Source of the DNA: Bdellovibrio sp.
GTDB lineage: Bacteria; Bdellovibrionota; Bacteriovoracia; Bacteriovoracales; Bacteriovoracaceae
DNA: 34,373 nucleotides
Assembly (NCBI GenBank): GCA_020720455.1
Contig: DYOQ01000011.1
Coordinates: 13,089 to 47,461, forward strand
Reading direction: 5' to 3'
Positions 7,197 through 14,004 of this stretch are shown here, piece by piece. How positions within the stretch are numbered: the first letter of the stretch is position 1; the number at the start of each line of letters is the position of its first letter. A model generated the notes under the pieces. The model was not told where the DNA came from. It did no database searches and saw only the letters and a list, made by a program, of their open reading frames with translations. The position numbers and the translations under genes were made by a program.

Positions 7197-8920
7197 ATGT
7201 TGCTCGCTTGAGTGCTTGGTTGTTGATGAGTCGTTGTTTTTTGTGATTTAACTTTAAAAACTGCATCTTCTTGTTGTTTTTGTTTTGTCTGCATATCCAG
7301 TGCATTTAAACAAGAGACAAGAGTTTGAAGACTATTTTTCACCTCATAAAGAAGTGTCTCTGCTGTTTTATAGTTATCAGTAAAACTATCATTTTCGGCA
7401 GATTCCATTTTCGCTCGTAAAATATGGAGAGGTATTGATGCTAGTTCTTCTGTTTGGCAAAAAGATAGAAGTTTATCTAGCGATACGATAAATTCCTGAA
7501 CATTGTCAGAAGATTTTGCGCTGACTTTTGTTAGAGAGCGAATAGTGCCAAGGAGTGCTCTACTAATTTCGGTGCAGGCCTCTTTTTCTTTTGCCATCCA
7601 ATCAATGATTGTTGCGTATGGTACATTTTTGTGAGCCTGAATAGGTATTGTAATAACTAATGTTTTGTTGGTCAAAGCCTTGATGTATTCGCGAAACATA
7701 TTAAACGATAATAGATCGTGAAAATTAACATGGCCAACTGCCGGAGTGTAGTACACCCCGAGGTTATCTTTTTTGGGGACATATAAACAAACTTCAGAAG
7801 ACGGAGCTGCTTGTTGCATCATTCTCGGAGTAAATAGACACTTTATTGACATGAATATATCGCTAGCTTTTATCTTCTGCTGGCAAAGATGTTTTGTGTC
7901 ACAGCTACATTCAGATTTGGCCGAACAAGGGTAACAACTAATCGTTGGTGCAAGTACGATGTTATTTAAATTATATCCACCTTGTTTTCTAAACGGGGCC
8001 GACCCTAGCGCAACTTCAACAGTAGGAATTCCTAGTAAGTCTGCTAAATGTTTTGTGACAGTATCTGGAGTGACAATTGCATCAAGATTTGAAATTACAG
8101 ATGGGAGTGCAACAAGGTCTGATTCAACAATAATAAGTGCATTATTAAACAGAGCGTTCATACTGTCTGCAATTTGTGACTCTGATTTTTGCTGAGATAC
8201 AAGTAATACCGGAACCATTGACTCAGAAGCATAGATTTTGTCAATAAGTTCAACTATTGTGTCATATGGGATGTTCTTTTTTTCGTCAGAAGTAAAAAGT
8301 TGGATTCCTACTAGCTGAATTGGATCAGAATTTTTTGAATATTTTTTTCTTACGGAATCAAAAGCCTGTTGAGATGTTTCGTTATGTTTAAGGTTTGTTT
8401 TAATAATCCCAGCAGAGACATTTTTTTGTCCTTCGATGTTACATATTTTATGGTAACAATCGATGTGGTGTAAGTTAGAGTACTTAAACTCAGTAAGAAC
8501 ATCGTTAAATAGTATTGCCCAGTCAGATGAAAACTGCGTTGTGTTTGCTTGAGAATATTTTACTCCGCAATATTTATCTTTCGATAGATATGCTGTTAAG
8601 TAAGCGCTCGTTACATCGTTTGAATAATTAACCACAGTCTCCCATTTCGCTTCCTTGATTTCATCAATGACACAAGAAAAAGCGTCCAGGGCCATTCCAT
8701 CAGAAAACAGTTTATTACCTGTTATCGATAGAATTTTTTTTCGGTCAATTGCATATGTTGTGGAGATTCCCTTAATGCTTTTTGCGGCCGCTTGGAACTC
8801 ACTATATACTAGCATTGAAATTTTACAGTTTGGATATTTGCTTTTGATTGAATCAACAAGATATGCTGAAGCATAGATATCGCCATATCGTAGTAGATTG
8901 ATAATAAGCACGCTGTTCAC
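7193..8920 (-). CDS. Second GT9-type glycosyltransferase, paralogue of the downstream one
   Basis: This 575-residue protein shares the plan of the GT9 protein encoded downstream. It opens with VLIINLLRYGDIYAS (4-18), has the donor-lobe start VGIQLFTSDEKKN (204-216), the VTPDTVTKHLADLLGIPTVEV block (283-303), and a cysteine cluster C329-x2-C332-x5-C338-x-C340-x5-C346. Residues from about 365 onward form a helical C-terminal extension ending in a glutamine/lysine-rich tail. The start is GTG at 8920, with AAGGA seven bases before it, inside the 13-base gap after the DUF115-like gene. The loop sequence RYGD replaces the usual RxGD, and catalytic competence is uncertain. Probably it acts with its paralogue as a pair on a flagellar protein. 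Confidence 0.8.
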   Translation of the reverse strand: MNSVLIINLLRYGDIYASAYLVDSIKSKYPNCKISMLVYSEFQAAAKSIKGISTTYAIDRKKILSITGNKLFSDGMALDAFSCVIDEIKEAKWETVVNYSNDVTSAYLTAYLSKDKYCGVKYSQANTTQFSSDWAILFNDVLTEFKYSNLHHIDCYHKICNIEGQKNVSAGIIKTNLKHNETSQQAFDSVRKKYSKNSDPIQLVGIQLFTSDEKKNIPYDTIVELIDKIYASESMVPVLLVSQQKSESQIADSMNALFNNALIIVESDLVALPSVISNLDAIVTPDTVTKHLADLLGIPTVEVALGSAPFRKQGGYNLNNIVLAPTISCYPCSAKSECSCDTKHLCQQKIKASDIFMSIKCLFTPRMMQQAAPSSEVCLYVPKKDNLGVYYTPAVGHVNFHDLLSFNMFREYIKALTNKTLVITIPIQAHKNVPYATIIDWMAKEKEACTEISRALLGTIRSLTKVSAKSSDNVQEFIVSLDKLLSFCQTEELASIPLHILRAKMESAENDSFTDNYKTAETLLYEVKNSLQTLVSCLNALDMQTKQKQQEDAVFKVKSQKTTTHQQPSTQASNI

Positions 8921-8933
8921 ACTAACATCCTTG

Positions 8934-9599
8934 TTAATTTTCCCGCTTCCGTGCGGCCATATGTTTAAATGCCATCAAGAGATGATCATTTTCTACCATA
9001 ATAGAATTTTTAGAACTAAGCCCTGTGGTCAATAATTCAGAAAAAATAGTATCAGCTGCAAAACGGCTTAGATACTCTTTAAGAGATTTGTTTGTTATAT
9101 GTTGTTTAATTTCACCGATATTTTCCGGTGAGCGATATGTTAGAAAATCAGTAAAATATTGTTTATGAAGATTAAATGATGGAGCATGTGAAATTACTCC
9201 AGGTTTTTTAAGTAAAAAATCAACGAGTTCTACATTGCGATACAACTCAGATATTTTTTGACCATGATAAATGGTTAGTCTGTCGGTTGGCAGTAGGTTA
9301 TTCGACTTACACTGTTGATATGTCTCACTTAGCGGTTCGATGACGACAACGCTAAACCCACTCTTGTGAGTATTTTCTAATGAGTCTAGAAGTTTTGCAA
9401 TATGGTAACCAAATCCAAGACCTAGGCATAAAATTGATTTGTTATTTTTAACCAAATCCTGATGTTTATCTATTAATTCGTCTGCCTCTTTTTCTGGATT
9501 ATAGATAGAGTGCAATTGAATACCATTAATAACCGGTATTTTTTTTCCAGTTTTAGACTCTCTAATCTGGTAATCTGAAATTTTGTAAAGCTCTTCCAT
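8934..9599 (-). CDS. DUF115/Maf-like N-terminal domain protein
   Basis: The 221-residue protein resembles the N-terminal module of motility accessory factor (Maf, DUF115) proteins. These transfer nonulosonic acids to flagellin in other bacteria. The visible hallmarks are HSIYNPEKEADELI (about 30-43) followed by a Rossmann-like ILCLGLGFGYHIAKLL and a VVVIEPLSETY strand that resembles a methyltransferase fold. The usual full Maf protein is about 600 residues, so the catalytic DUF115 half is absent here. The ATG at 9599 is chosen because AAGGTG lies six bases upstream; a GTG at 9608 has no such site. It sits between the FliD/FliS/FliT-like block and the two GT9 genes, consistent with flagellin modification. 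A stand-alone Rossmann enzyme is the alternative. Confidence 0.65.
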   Translation of the reverse strand: MEELYKISDYQIRESKTGKKIPVINGIQLHSIYNPEKEADELIDKHQDLVKNNKSILCLGLGFGYHIAKLLDSLENTHKSGFSVVVIEPLSETYQQCKSNNLLPTDRLTIYHGQKISELYRNVELVDFLLKKPGVISHAPSFNLHKQYFTDFLTYRSPENIGEIKQHITNKSLKEYLSRFAADTIFSELLTTGLSSKNSIMVENDHLLMAFKHMAARKREN

Positions 9600-9658
9600 G
9601 TTCCTCACCTTATTTCGCTAACATTCATTCTACTACTAATTGAAAAAAAGGCACGTCA

Positions 9659-10060
9659 TTACTTACGGACTGAGGTTAAGTTGTAGCCTTCATGGGCCTG
9701 TCGAATGTTGAATATTGTAGCAATCTCCTGGGTTAAATCTTTTCTGATTTTTTCAAGTTGGATGGCCGCTGAGATATTTTTTCTGTCAATTTCTTCAATA
9801 AAATTAGACACATCAACTGCCCATGTTTCCAGGATCTCTTTAATTTCAACAGGGATTTTCCCAAGATATGAAATTTTATCTTCAATATTTGATTGAGATG
9901 ACTCAGTAATACTAAATAGTCGTTCTCGGTTTTTAGTTTGCATCTCAATTGCATCAACATTATTTCTTATTGCTGCCATCTCAATTTTTATAGTTGCTTT
10001 TAAAATGTGTTCCAAGTACTCAAGATGTGCCATCAGAGAGTAAAGTAGTGAATCGTACAT
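9659..10060 (-). CDS. FliT/FlgN-like export chaperone candidate
   Basis: This is a 133-residue, almost fully helical, charged protein with no signal peptide and no membrane segment. It comes directly after fliS with a 16-base gap and an AAGGAG ribosome binding site seven bases before the ATG. In many flagellated bacteria the fliD-fliS pair is followed by fliT, which encodes the export chaperone of the cap protein, and size and helical content fit FliT or the related FlgN. Primary sequence in these chaperones is poorly conserved, so the call rests on position and architecture. A gap of 59 bases follows before the DUF115-like gene, the largest break in the operon. Confidence 0.55.
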   Translation of the reverse strand: MYDSLLYSLMAHLEYLEHILKATIKIEMAAIRNNVDAIEMQTKNRERLFSITESSQSNIEDKISYLGKIPVEIKEILETWAVDVSNFIEEIDRKNISAAIQLEKIRKDLTQEIATIFNIRQAHEGYNLTSVRK

Positions 10061-10076
10061 TGAGCTTCTCCTTGAG

Positions 10077-10484
10077 TTATGTGTTGTTTTCGTTTTGTTT
10101 ATTTACACTTCCTGGCTTTAAAGATTTTATTGCATCTCTCCAGCCATCGTATAAAGTTTCTAGTACCTTAAGACAACCGCCTAGTGCTTCTTTGTCAAAG
10201 TTGATGTTTGCTTGTGTACTTGAAAATAAAATATAGTCGTACAGTGACGACAACTCTTTTGCTATGTCTCCTCCGACTTCAAAATCAAGACTATTGTTTA
10301 GCTCGATGACGATGTCTTGTAGTTTTCCTATAAAGACACCTTTGTCTGCGATACTGTTTTTTTCAATTGCCTCAATTGCCTTCTTGCAGTTTTTGATTGC
10401 TGCTTGATAGAGCATTAACAAAATTTGTTCTTTGCTTGCGGTGTTGATAGATGTTTTTTTGTAAGCGCCTAGTCCGTAACTCAT
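10077..10484 (-). CDS. fliS: Flagellar export chaperone FliS
   Basis: FliS binds the C-terminus of flagellin in the cytoplasm and prevents premature polymerisation before export. The 135-residue length is typical. It begins with GLGAYKKTSINTASKEQILLMLYQAAI-type sequence, matching the AYxx...T..P.QLLLMLYEGAI signature, followed by the conserved helical bundle and a central SLDFEVGGDIAKELSSLYDYI region that matches the family's L.....g.iA..L..LYdY pattern. The C-terminal helix is LKVLETLYDGWRDAIK. The ATG has AGGAG seven bases upstream. It is 13 bases after fliD, the classical order. Confidence 0.95.
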   Translation of the reverse strand: MSYGLGAYKKTSINTASKEQILLMLYQAAIKNCKKAIEAIEKNSIADKGVFIGKLQDIVIELNNSLDFEVGGDIAKELSSLYDYILFSSTQANINFDKEALGGCLKVLETLYDGWRDAIKSLKPGSVNKQNENNT

Positions 10485-10497
10485 AATTTAACTCCTA

Positions 10498-11898
10498 TTA
10501 GCCTAGTTGGGCAACTGGGTTTGCAGCAGCAGATGCGGCACCGTTTAGGGCAGCAAGGCCAGCTCCTGAATTTTTAATGTTTGATATCGTTGTTTCTAAT
10601 TGTGCAAATTTTCTTTTTAGATTTTGTTCTTTTTGTTTTATCATGCGTTCTTTATTCGCAATTCGACGATCAACCTGCTCGATGCTTGATTTTAGGCTTC
10701 TTGTTCTTGATGTTAATAGGCCATCAGGAGTTCGAAGAGAGTTGTTAACTACATCGTCAAGATGTTTAATAAATCCAGGAGAGTATTGTTTATCACTTGT
10801 ATAATAACCAGTAAGAACTTCTGAGACCATTTGATAATTATTTGAGAGCATAGACTCAAATTTAGCTTTATCTAGCTTGAGGGTACCATCTTTTATGAAT
10901 TCTACGCCTAGATCACCAAATCTTTTGTTGCCATAGTTCGTCGGGATATCTCTAAAAATTACACCGCGCAATCTACCTTCAAGAGATTGTAGCATAATAT
11001 CGCCACCTAGTGTTCTTGAAGTATCTGTGTGCTGATCTAAAGTGTTTTGCTCTTTGATAAATTTTATAACATCATTTATTTTTTCTACCATGGCAGAAAT
11101 TTTCTCTGTTATGGCAACAATATCTTCAGTGATTTTAAGGGAGAATTCTTCGCCCGGTTTAGCTTGAAGTAGTTGAAGGGTTACTCCAGGAATAAGATCG
11201 GTGACCATGTTTTCAGGAGTCTCAATTTCAAAACCATCTAATTTGACTTTAGCGTTTTGGGCCGGCCGTTCCTTTTCTAAATAAAAATCTTCATCACCAT
11301 CAACAAAATAAAAATGAGGAAATTCTGCTTTATTTCCTTCTCCTGTTCCTGCTACATTGAAAATTAGTCTCCATGGTTTATCCGAACCAGTACCGTCATT
11401 GATCACGTTAGCAGTGATCCCATTTTCTGGGTCTGAATTTATTAGTTTTGCTATTCCATCAAGAGACGAGTTATCTGCATCAATGTAGATCTCTTTTTCT
11501 TCACCATTTGGTAGTTCAAACTGAATAAAACCTACTCCGATGTAACTATCTTTGCGATCAGCAAATGCAGATGACATCGCTGAAGATTTTTGAGCAAGCT
11601 GTGTTACTTCTAACTGATAATTCCCAGGTTTGGCCAAGTTTTTATCAAGCTTGACATCAACAACACCCTTGTTTGTATCAAACTGCAGTTCTCTGAAACT
11701 TCTGGAATTCATATTTTTTGTTACTTCAGTACGTACTTGTCCAAGTATACCTGACAGTTGTTCGACTAATTTTTGCTTGTCTTGCATTTTAGATTTTTGG
11801 TCTTCCATTTTGGTAATTGGTATTCGTTCCGCATTAACTAATTGCTGAACAATATCTTTTGGCAAACCAGTATTGATTGAACCAAATGAAATACCCAA
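10498..11898 (-). CDS. fliD: Flagellar hook-associated protein 2 / filament cap FliD
   Basis: FliD is exported and forms the cap under which flagellin subunits fold at the filament tip. The N-terminus GISFGSINTGLPKDIVQQLVNAER and the C-terminus with DxxxxxxxRxxxKERMIKQKEQNLKRKFAQLE are the two family hallmarks. The middle holds a FliD_N region, a VKLDGFEIETPENMVTDLIPGVTL segment, and the IRxxIF-like GRLRGVIFRDIP. I choose TTG at 11898 (466 residues). GAGGGAG lies eight bases upstream and the conserved block begins at once. ATGs at 11937 and 11919 give longer forms, but the first lies almost at the predicted transcript 5' end and the second has no ribosome binding site. It heads the operon. 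Confidence 0.92.
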   Translation of the reverse strand: MGISFGSINTGLPKDIVQQLVNAERIPITKMEDQKSKMQDKQKLVEQLSGILGQVRTEVTKNMNSRSFRELQFDTNKGVVDVKLDKNLAKPGNYQLEVTQLAQKSSAMSSAFADRKDSYIGVGFIQFELPNGEEKEIYIDADNSSLDGIAKLINSDPENGITANVINDGTGSDKPWRLIFNVAGTGEGNKAEFPHFYFVDGDEDFYLEKERPAQNAKVKLDGFEIETPENMVTDLIPGVTLQLLQAKPGEEFSLKITEDIVAITEKISAMVEKINDVIKFIKEQNTLDQHTDTSRTLGGDIMLQSLEGRLRGVIFRDIPTNYGNKRFGDLGVEFIKDGTLKLDKAKFESMLSNNYQMVSEVLTGYYTSDKQYSPGFIKHLDDVVNNSLRTPDGLLTSRTRSLKSSIEQVDRRIANKERMIKQKEQNLKRKFAQLETTISNIKNSGAGLAALNGAASAAANPVAQLG

Positions 11899-11906
11899 TT
11901 TAAAAT

Positions 11907-11913
11907 CTCCCTC
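11907..11913 (-). promoter_or_regulatory. Strong ribosome binding site for a TTG start of fliD
   Basis: Read on the minus strand this is GAGGGAG, the best Shine-Dalgarno match around the fliD 5' end, eight bases before the TTG at 11898. It lies inside the reading frame of the longer ATG forms, which argues that those forms are not used. Confidence 0.5.
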
Positions 11914-11947
11914 GGACATTGATAAAAAATAGTCCATGTCCGTTTTT

Positions 11948-11975
11948 ATTTTAACATATAGGGAGTTTTACTCAA
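11948..11975 (-). promoter_or_regulatory. Candidate sigma-70-type promoter of the fliD operon
   Basis: On the minus strand TTGAGT (11970-11975) and TAAAAT (11948-11953) are separated by 16 bases. Initiation would be expected near 11941. That gives a leader of about 43 bases to the TTG start but almost none to the ATG at 11937. I saw no convincing flagellar sigma-28 (TAAA...GCCGATAA) or sigma-54 match here. One promoter would have to serve twelve genes. Confidence 0.35.
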
Positions 11976-12066
11976 TTAGCGACGTTTTTTCCGATGGCCG
12001 AAATCAGCTCACAAGGCCAAGATAGAAAAAAATTGGGTGTTTTACTATGTGGATAGACTAAATTGT

Positions 12067-12075
12067 TGATATAAT
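12067..12075 (+). promoter_or_regulatory. Extended -10 promoter of the membrane protein gene
   Basis: TGATATAAT is a perfect extended -10 element (TGn followed by TATAAT). A recognisable -35 is missing, which is typical for extended -10 promoters. The expected start point near 12082 gives a leader of about 36 bases to the ATG at 12118. A TGTGGATAG sequence (12049-12057), one mismatch from a DnaA box, lies just upstream. Confidence 0.45.
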
Positions 12076-12117
12076 GTATGATTCTTCAGTCGATAACAAT
12101 AATAATAGTTGAGCGGT

Positions 12118-13617
12118 ATGCATAATAATATCCCACTTGATGGGTCAGACATAATAAGAGCTAAGTTTAAATTTTTTTTTAATAGAGCAATTGTTTATTT
12201 TGCGTTTTTGTTGGTTCCGGTTTGGACTCAGAAATGTATTGAGATGGATCTTGGGACACAGTCTTTGACTATGCTTTTATATATGGCCTTTATGGCCGGC
12301 CAGTGGTTTCTTCTTGGTAAAGAGATCGATTACAGATTAAAAATATATTTTAGAGTTAACTCATCTGTTGATAGGATTATTTATAGATTATTACTTGGAA
12401 TGGCAGTACTAATTATTTATTTCAATTTGCTTTTCCTTTTGCCAACAGAGATCATCAAACATTTTTTTTGGGGAACATGGATTTCGCTTGGCCTTTTCTA
12501 CTCATGGCCGACGAGAGGAAAAATCATAAAAGAGAGTGTGACGACTCATCTGGGTGAGTTTACGCATTTGGATTCATTTGAAAAAACGTTGCTATTTTTA
12601 ATTATAATACTATTTATTGTTTCTATTCCTCAATTGGGTACTTTCGATAGTATCGACGCAGTAAAGTTTAATTTAGATCCTTCTGGAAAAATTAGCGATC
12701 AACTATGGAATTTTTTATACATAAACTATTTTCCTTTTAAAAAATTTCCAAGACTTTTTTCTATGGCGTTTAATTTACATGTGTACGTAGTGTTTATGGG
12801 TACGTTCTTATTATCTTTCTATGCATTGCTGAGATTTATTGTGTGTAGAAGATTAGCGCTTCTTGGAGTTTTTTCCCTGCTATCGTCATGGGCATTTGCT
12901 CAGTTTATCTATGCCTCGTTAGCATTAGTGCTACCAACGACATTTTCTGTAATATGGATTTGGAGTTTACTGTGGGTAGTTAAAAGTGCAACATATCGTT
13001 CAGGACTGTTTCTAGGTATAATAATTTATATAGGTACTCTTTTGCACGCAAGTTATTTTCTTTTGCTCATTCCTCATTTTGTTTCTGTGTATTATCTTTT
13101 TTTGAGAGACAAAACTAGTTGGTACAAAAAACAGTTATTAAAATACACAGCGTTTGGTGTTGGAATGGCCATACTAACTCTTTTGTTGGAAAAATTTAAC
13201 ATGGGCGATTTTTATAAATTAGATTTTGGATACTTTAGCGAGCTAGCATACTTAGTTGGAAGAAAAGCTTTTTTTTCGCTCTCTTTTTTCGGTGTTTTAG
13301 TGTTGCCTCTTTTTCTGGTTAAAAGAGGGTATAAGCTTTTTTCTGAAATTAAAATTCAGCAAAGCTCATTCCAGATCGTTGTTTTTTCTTTTGCATCTTT
13401 AATCATTTTCTCTCTTTTTTTTGATTCGTACGTAGTTAGGTCATTTTCTGGAATGGTTCTGCTAGCAACATTAAGCTTAATCCCGATAGAAATTTTATTT
13501 CAAACATTGAGCAAGCTAAGGTCAAGCAGAAATATGATTTACCTCATCTATATACTGGTTTGCTTACTAGATAGCCATTTTGAAGGAAGAGTCAAAGTTT
13601 TTTTTAAGATGTTTTAG
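12118..13617 (+). CDS. Unknown polytopic inner-membrane protein
   Basis: I do not recognise this 499-residue protein. It has about 12 to 14 hydrophobic segments spread over its length, for example near residues 20-38, 85-108, 153-172 and 215-242, with short basic loops and only one longer soluble loop, around residues 170-210 (rich in D, F, P and K). The large non-membrane loop after an early membrane segment is reminiscent of GT-C glycosyltransferases or O-antigen ligases, but no catalytic motif is visible. The ATG at 12118 is preferred (GAGCGG just upstream); a TTG at 12109 adds three residues without a ribosome binding site. It is divergent from fliD, with its own extended -10 promoter, and is followed by a long gap, so it is probably monocistronic. 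Confidence 0.75.
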   Translation: MHNNIPLDGSDIIRAKFKFFFNRAIVYFAFLLVPVWTQKCIEMDLGTQSLTMLLYMAFMAGQWFLLGKEIDYRLKIYFRVNSSVDRIIYRLLLGMAVLIIYFNLLFLLPTEIIKHFFWGTWISLGLFYSWPTRGKIIKESVTTHLGEFTHLDSFEKTLLFLIIILFIVSIPQLGTFDSIDAVKFNLDPSGKISDQLWNFLYINYFPFKKFPRLFSMAFNLHVYVVFMGTFLLSFYALLRFIVCRRLALLGVFSLLSSWAFAQFIYASLALVLPTTFSVIWIWSLLWVVKSATYRSGLFLGIIIYIGTLLHASYFLLLIPHFVSVYYLFLRDKTSWYKKQLLKYTAFGVGMAILTLLLEKFNMGDFYKLDFGYFSELAYLVGRKAFFSLSFFGVLVLPLFLVKRGYKLFSEIKIQQSSFQIVVFSFASLIIFSLFFDSYVVRSFSGMVLLATLSLIPIEILFQTLSKLRSSRNMIYLIYILVCLLDSHFEGRVKVFFKMF

Positions 13618-14004
13618 CGAAATTTTTCAAAATTGTTAGTAACTAATAAAAATTATTTTGTTAAAGCGATCTCGTTTATTCTAATTATCGTGTTAAAACT
13701 AAAAATGTGGGCAACGTCTTGATTTTATAATAACTATTAAATATTTTTAAAAAATGAATAATTAGTTTGACAGCAATAATTGTGGATAACTTTGCTTGAA
13801 ATGTTGATAAATAGTGCCAGTCAAGAAAAAAAACTAGTTGGTGTCAGATTATTTTAGAAAATCTCACAAATTTAAATAGTTGACCTTAATGTTCTGGTAC
13901 GCTTACTTCATTTTTGAAATATATTTACATGATTTGAGGATAATTGATCTCATTCTCCATGGTTTCATCTTTAATCCACCTGCTAACTTTGAAGGAGGTT
14001 TTAG
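13618..14004 (+). other. 387-base AT-rich gene-free region
   Basis: No supported ORF, RNA gene or hairpin terminator is visible. It holds a very AT-rich stretch (about 13722-13765), a TTGACA at 13767-13772 without a matching -10, two DnaA-box-like sites (13781-13810), and a weak TTGAAA/GATAAT pair (13914-13944, spacer 19) that could serve the activator gene. It ends with a perfect AAGGAGG ribosome binding site at 13992-13998, six bases before the ATG at 14005. This is the only large gap in a densely packed window. Confidence 0.7.
13781..13810 (-). promoter_or_regulatory. Pair of DnaA-box-like sites in tandem
   Basis: Read on the minus strand, 13781-13789 is TTATCCACA, the E. coli consensus DnaA box. 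13802-13810 is TTATCAACA, one base different. Both point the same way and are 21 bases apart, two helical turns, directly beside an AT-rich stretch. DnaA binding is inference from the consensus. Confidence 0.4.

Noticed and set aside
8920-9599. DUF115-like gene as a frameshifted full Maf gene
   Set aside because: The following frame is a complete GT9 protein with its own ribosome binding site and a different fold, so this is not a broken continuation.
11938-12117. Sigma-28 flagellar promoter before fliD
   Set aside because: I looked for TAAA-N15-GCCGATAA on the minus strand. Only GGCCATCGG-type fragments without a spaced TAAA were seen, so the sigma-70-like pair is reported instead.
13618-13700. 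Terminator after the membrane protein gene
   Set aside because: GTTAG-TAA-CTAAT forms at most a four to five base-pair AT-rich stem without a proper T tract.
13618-14004. Chromosomal replication origin
   Set aside because: Only two DnaA-box-like sites are clustered and none of the usual origin neighbours is nearby. Reported as a DnaA-related finding only.
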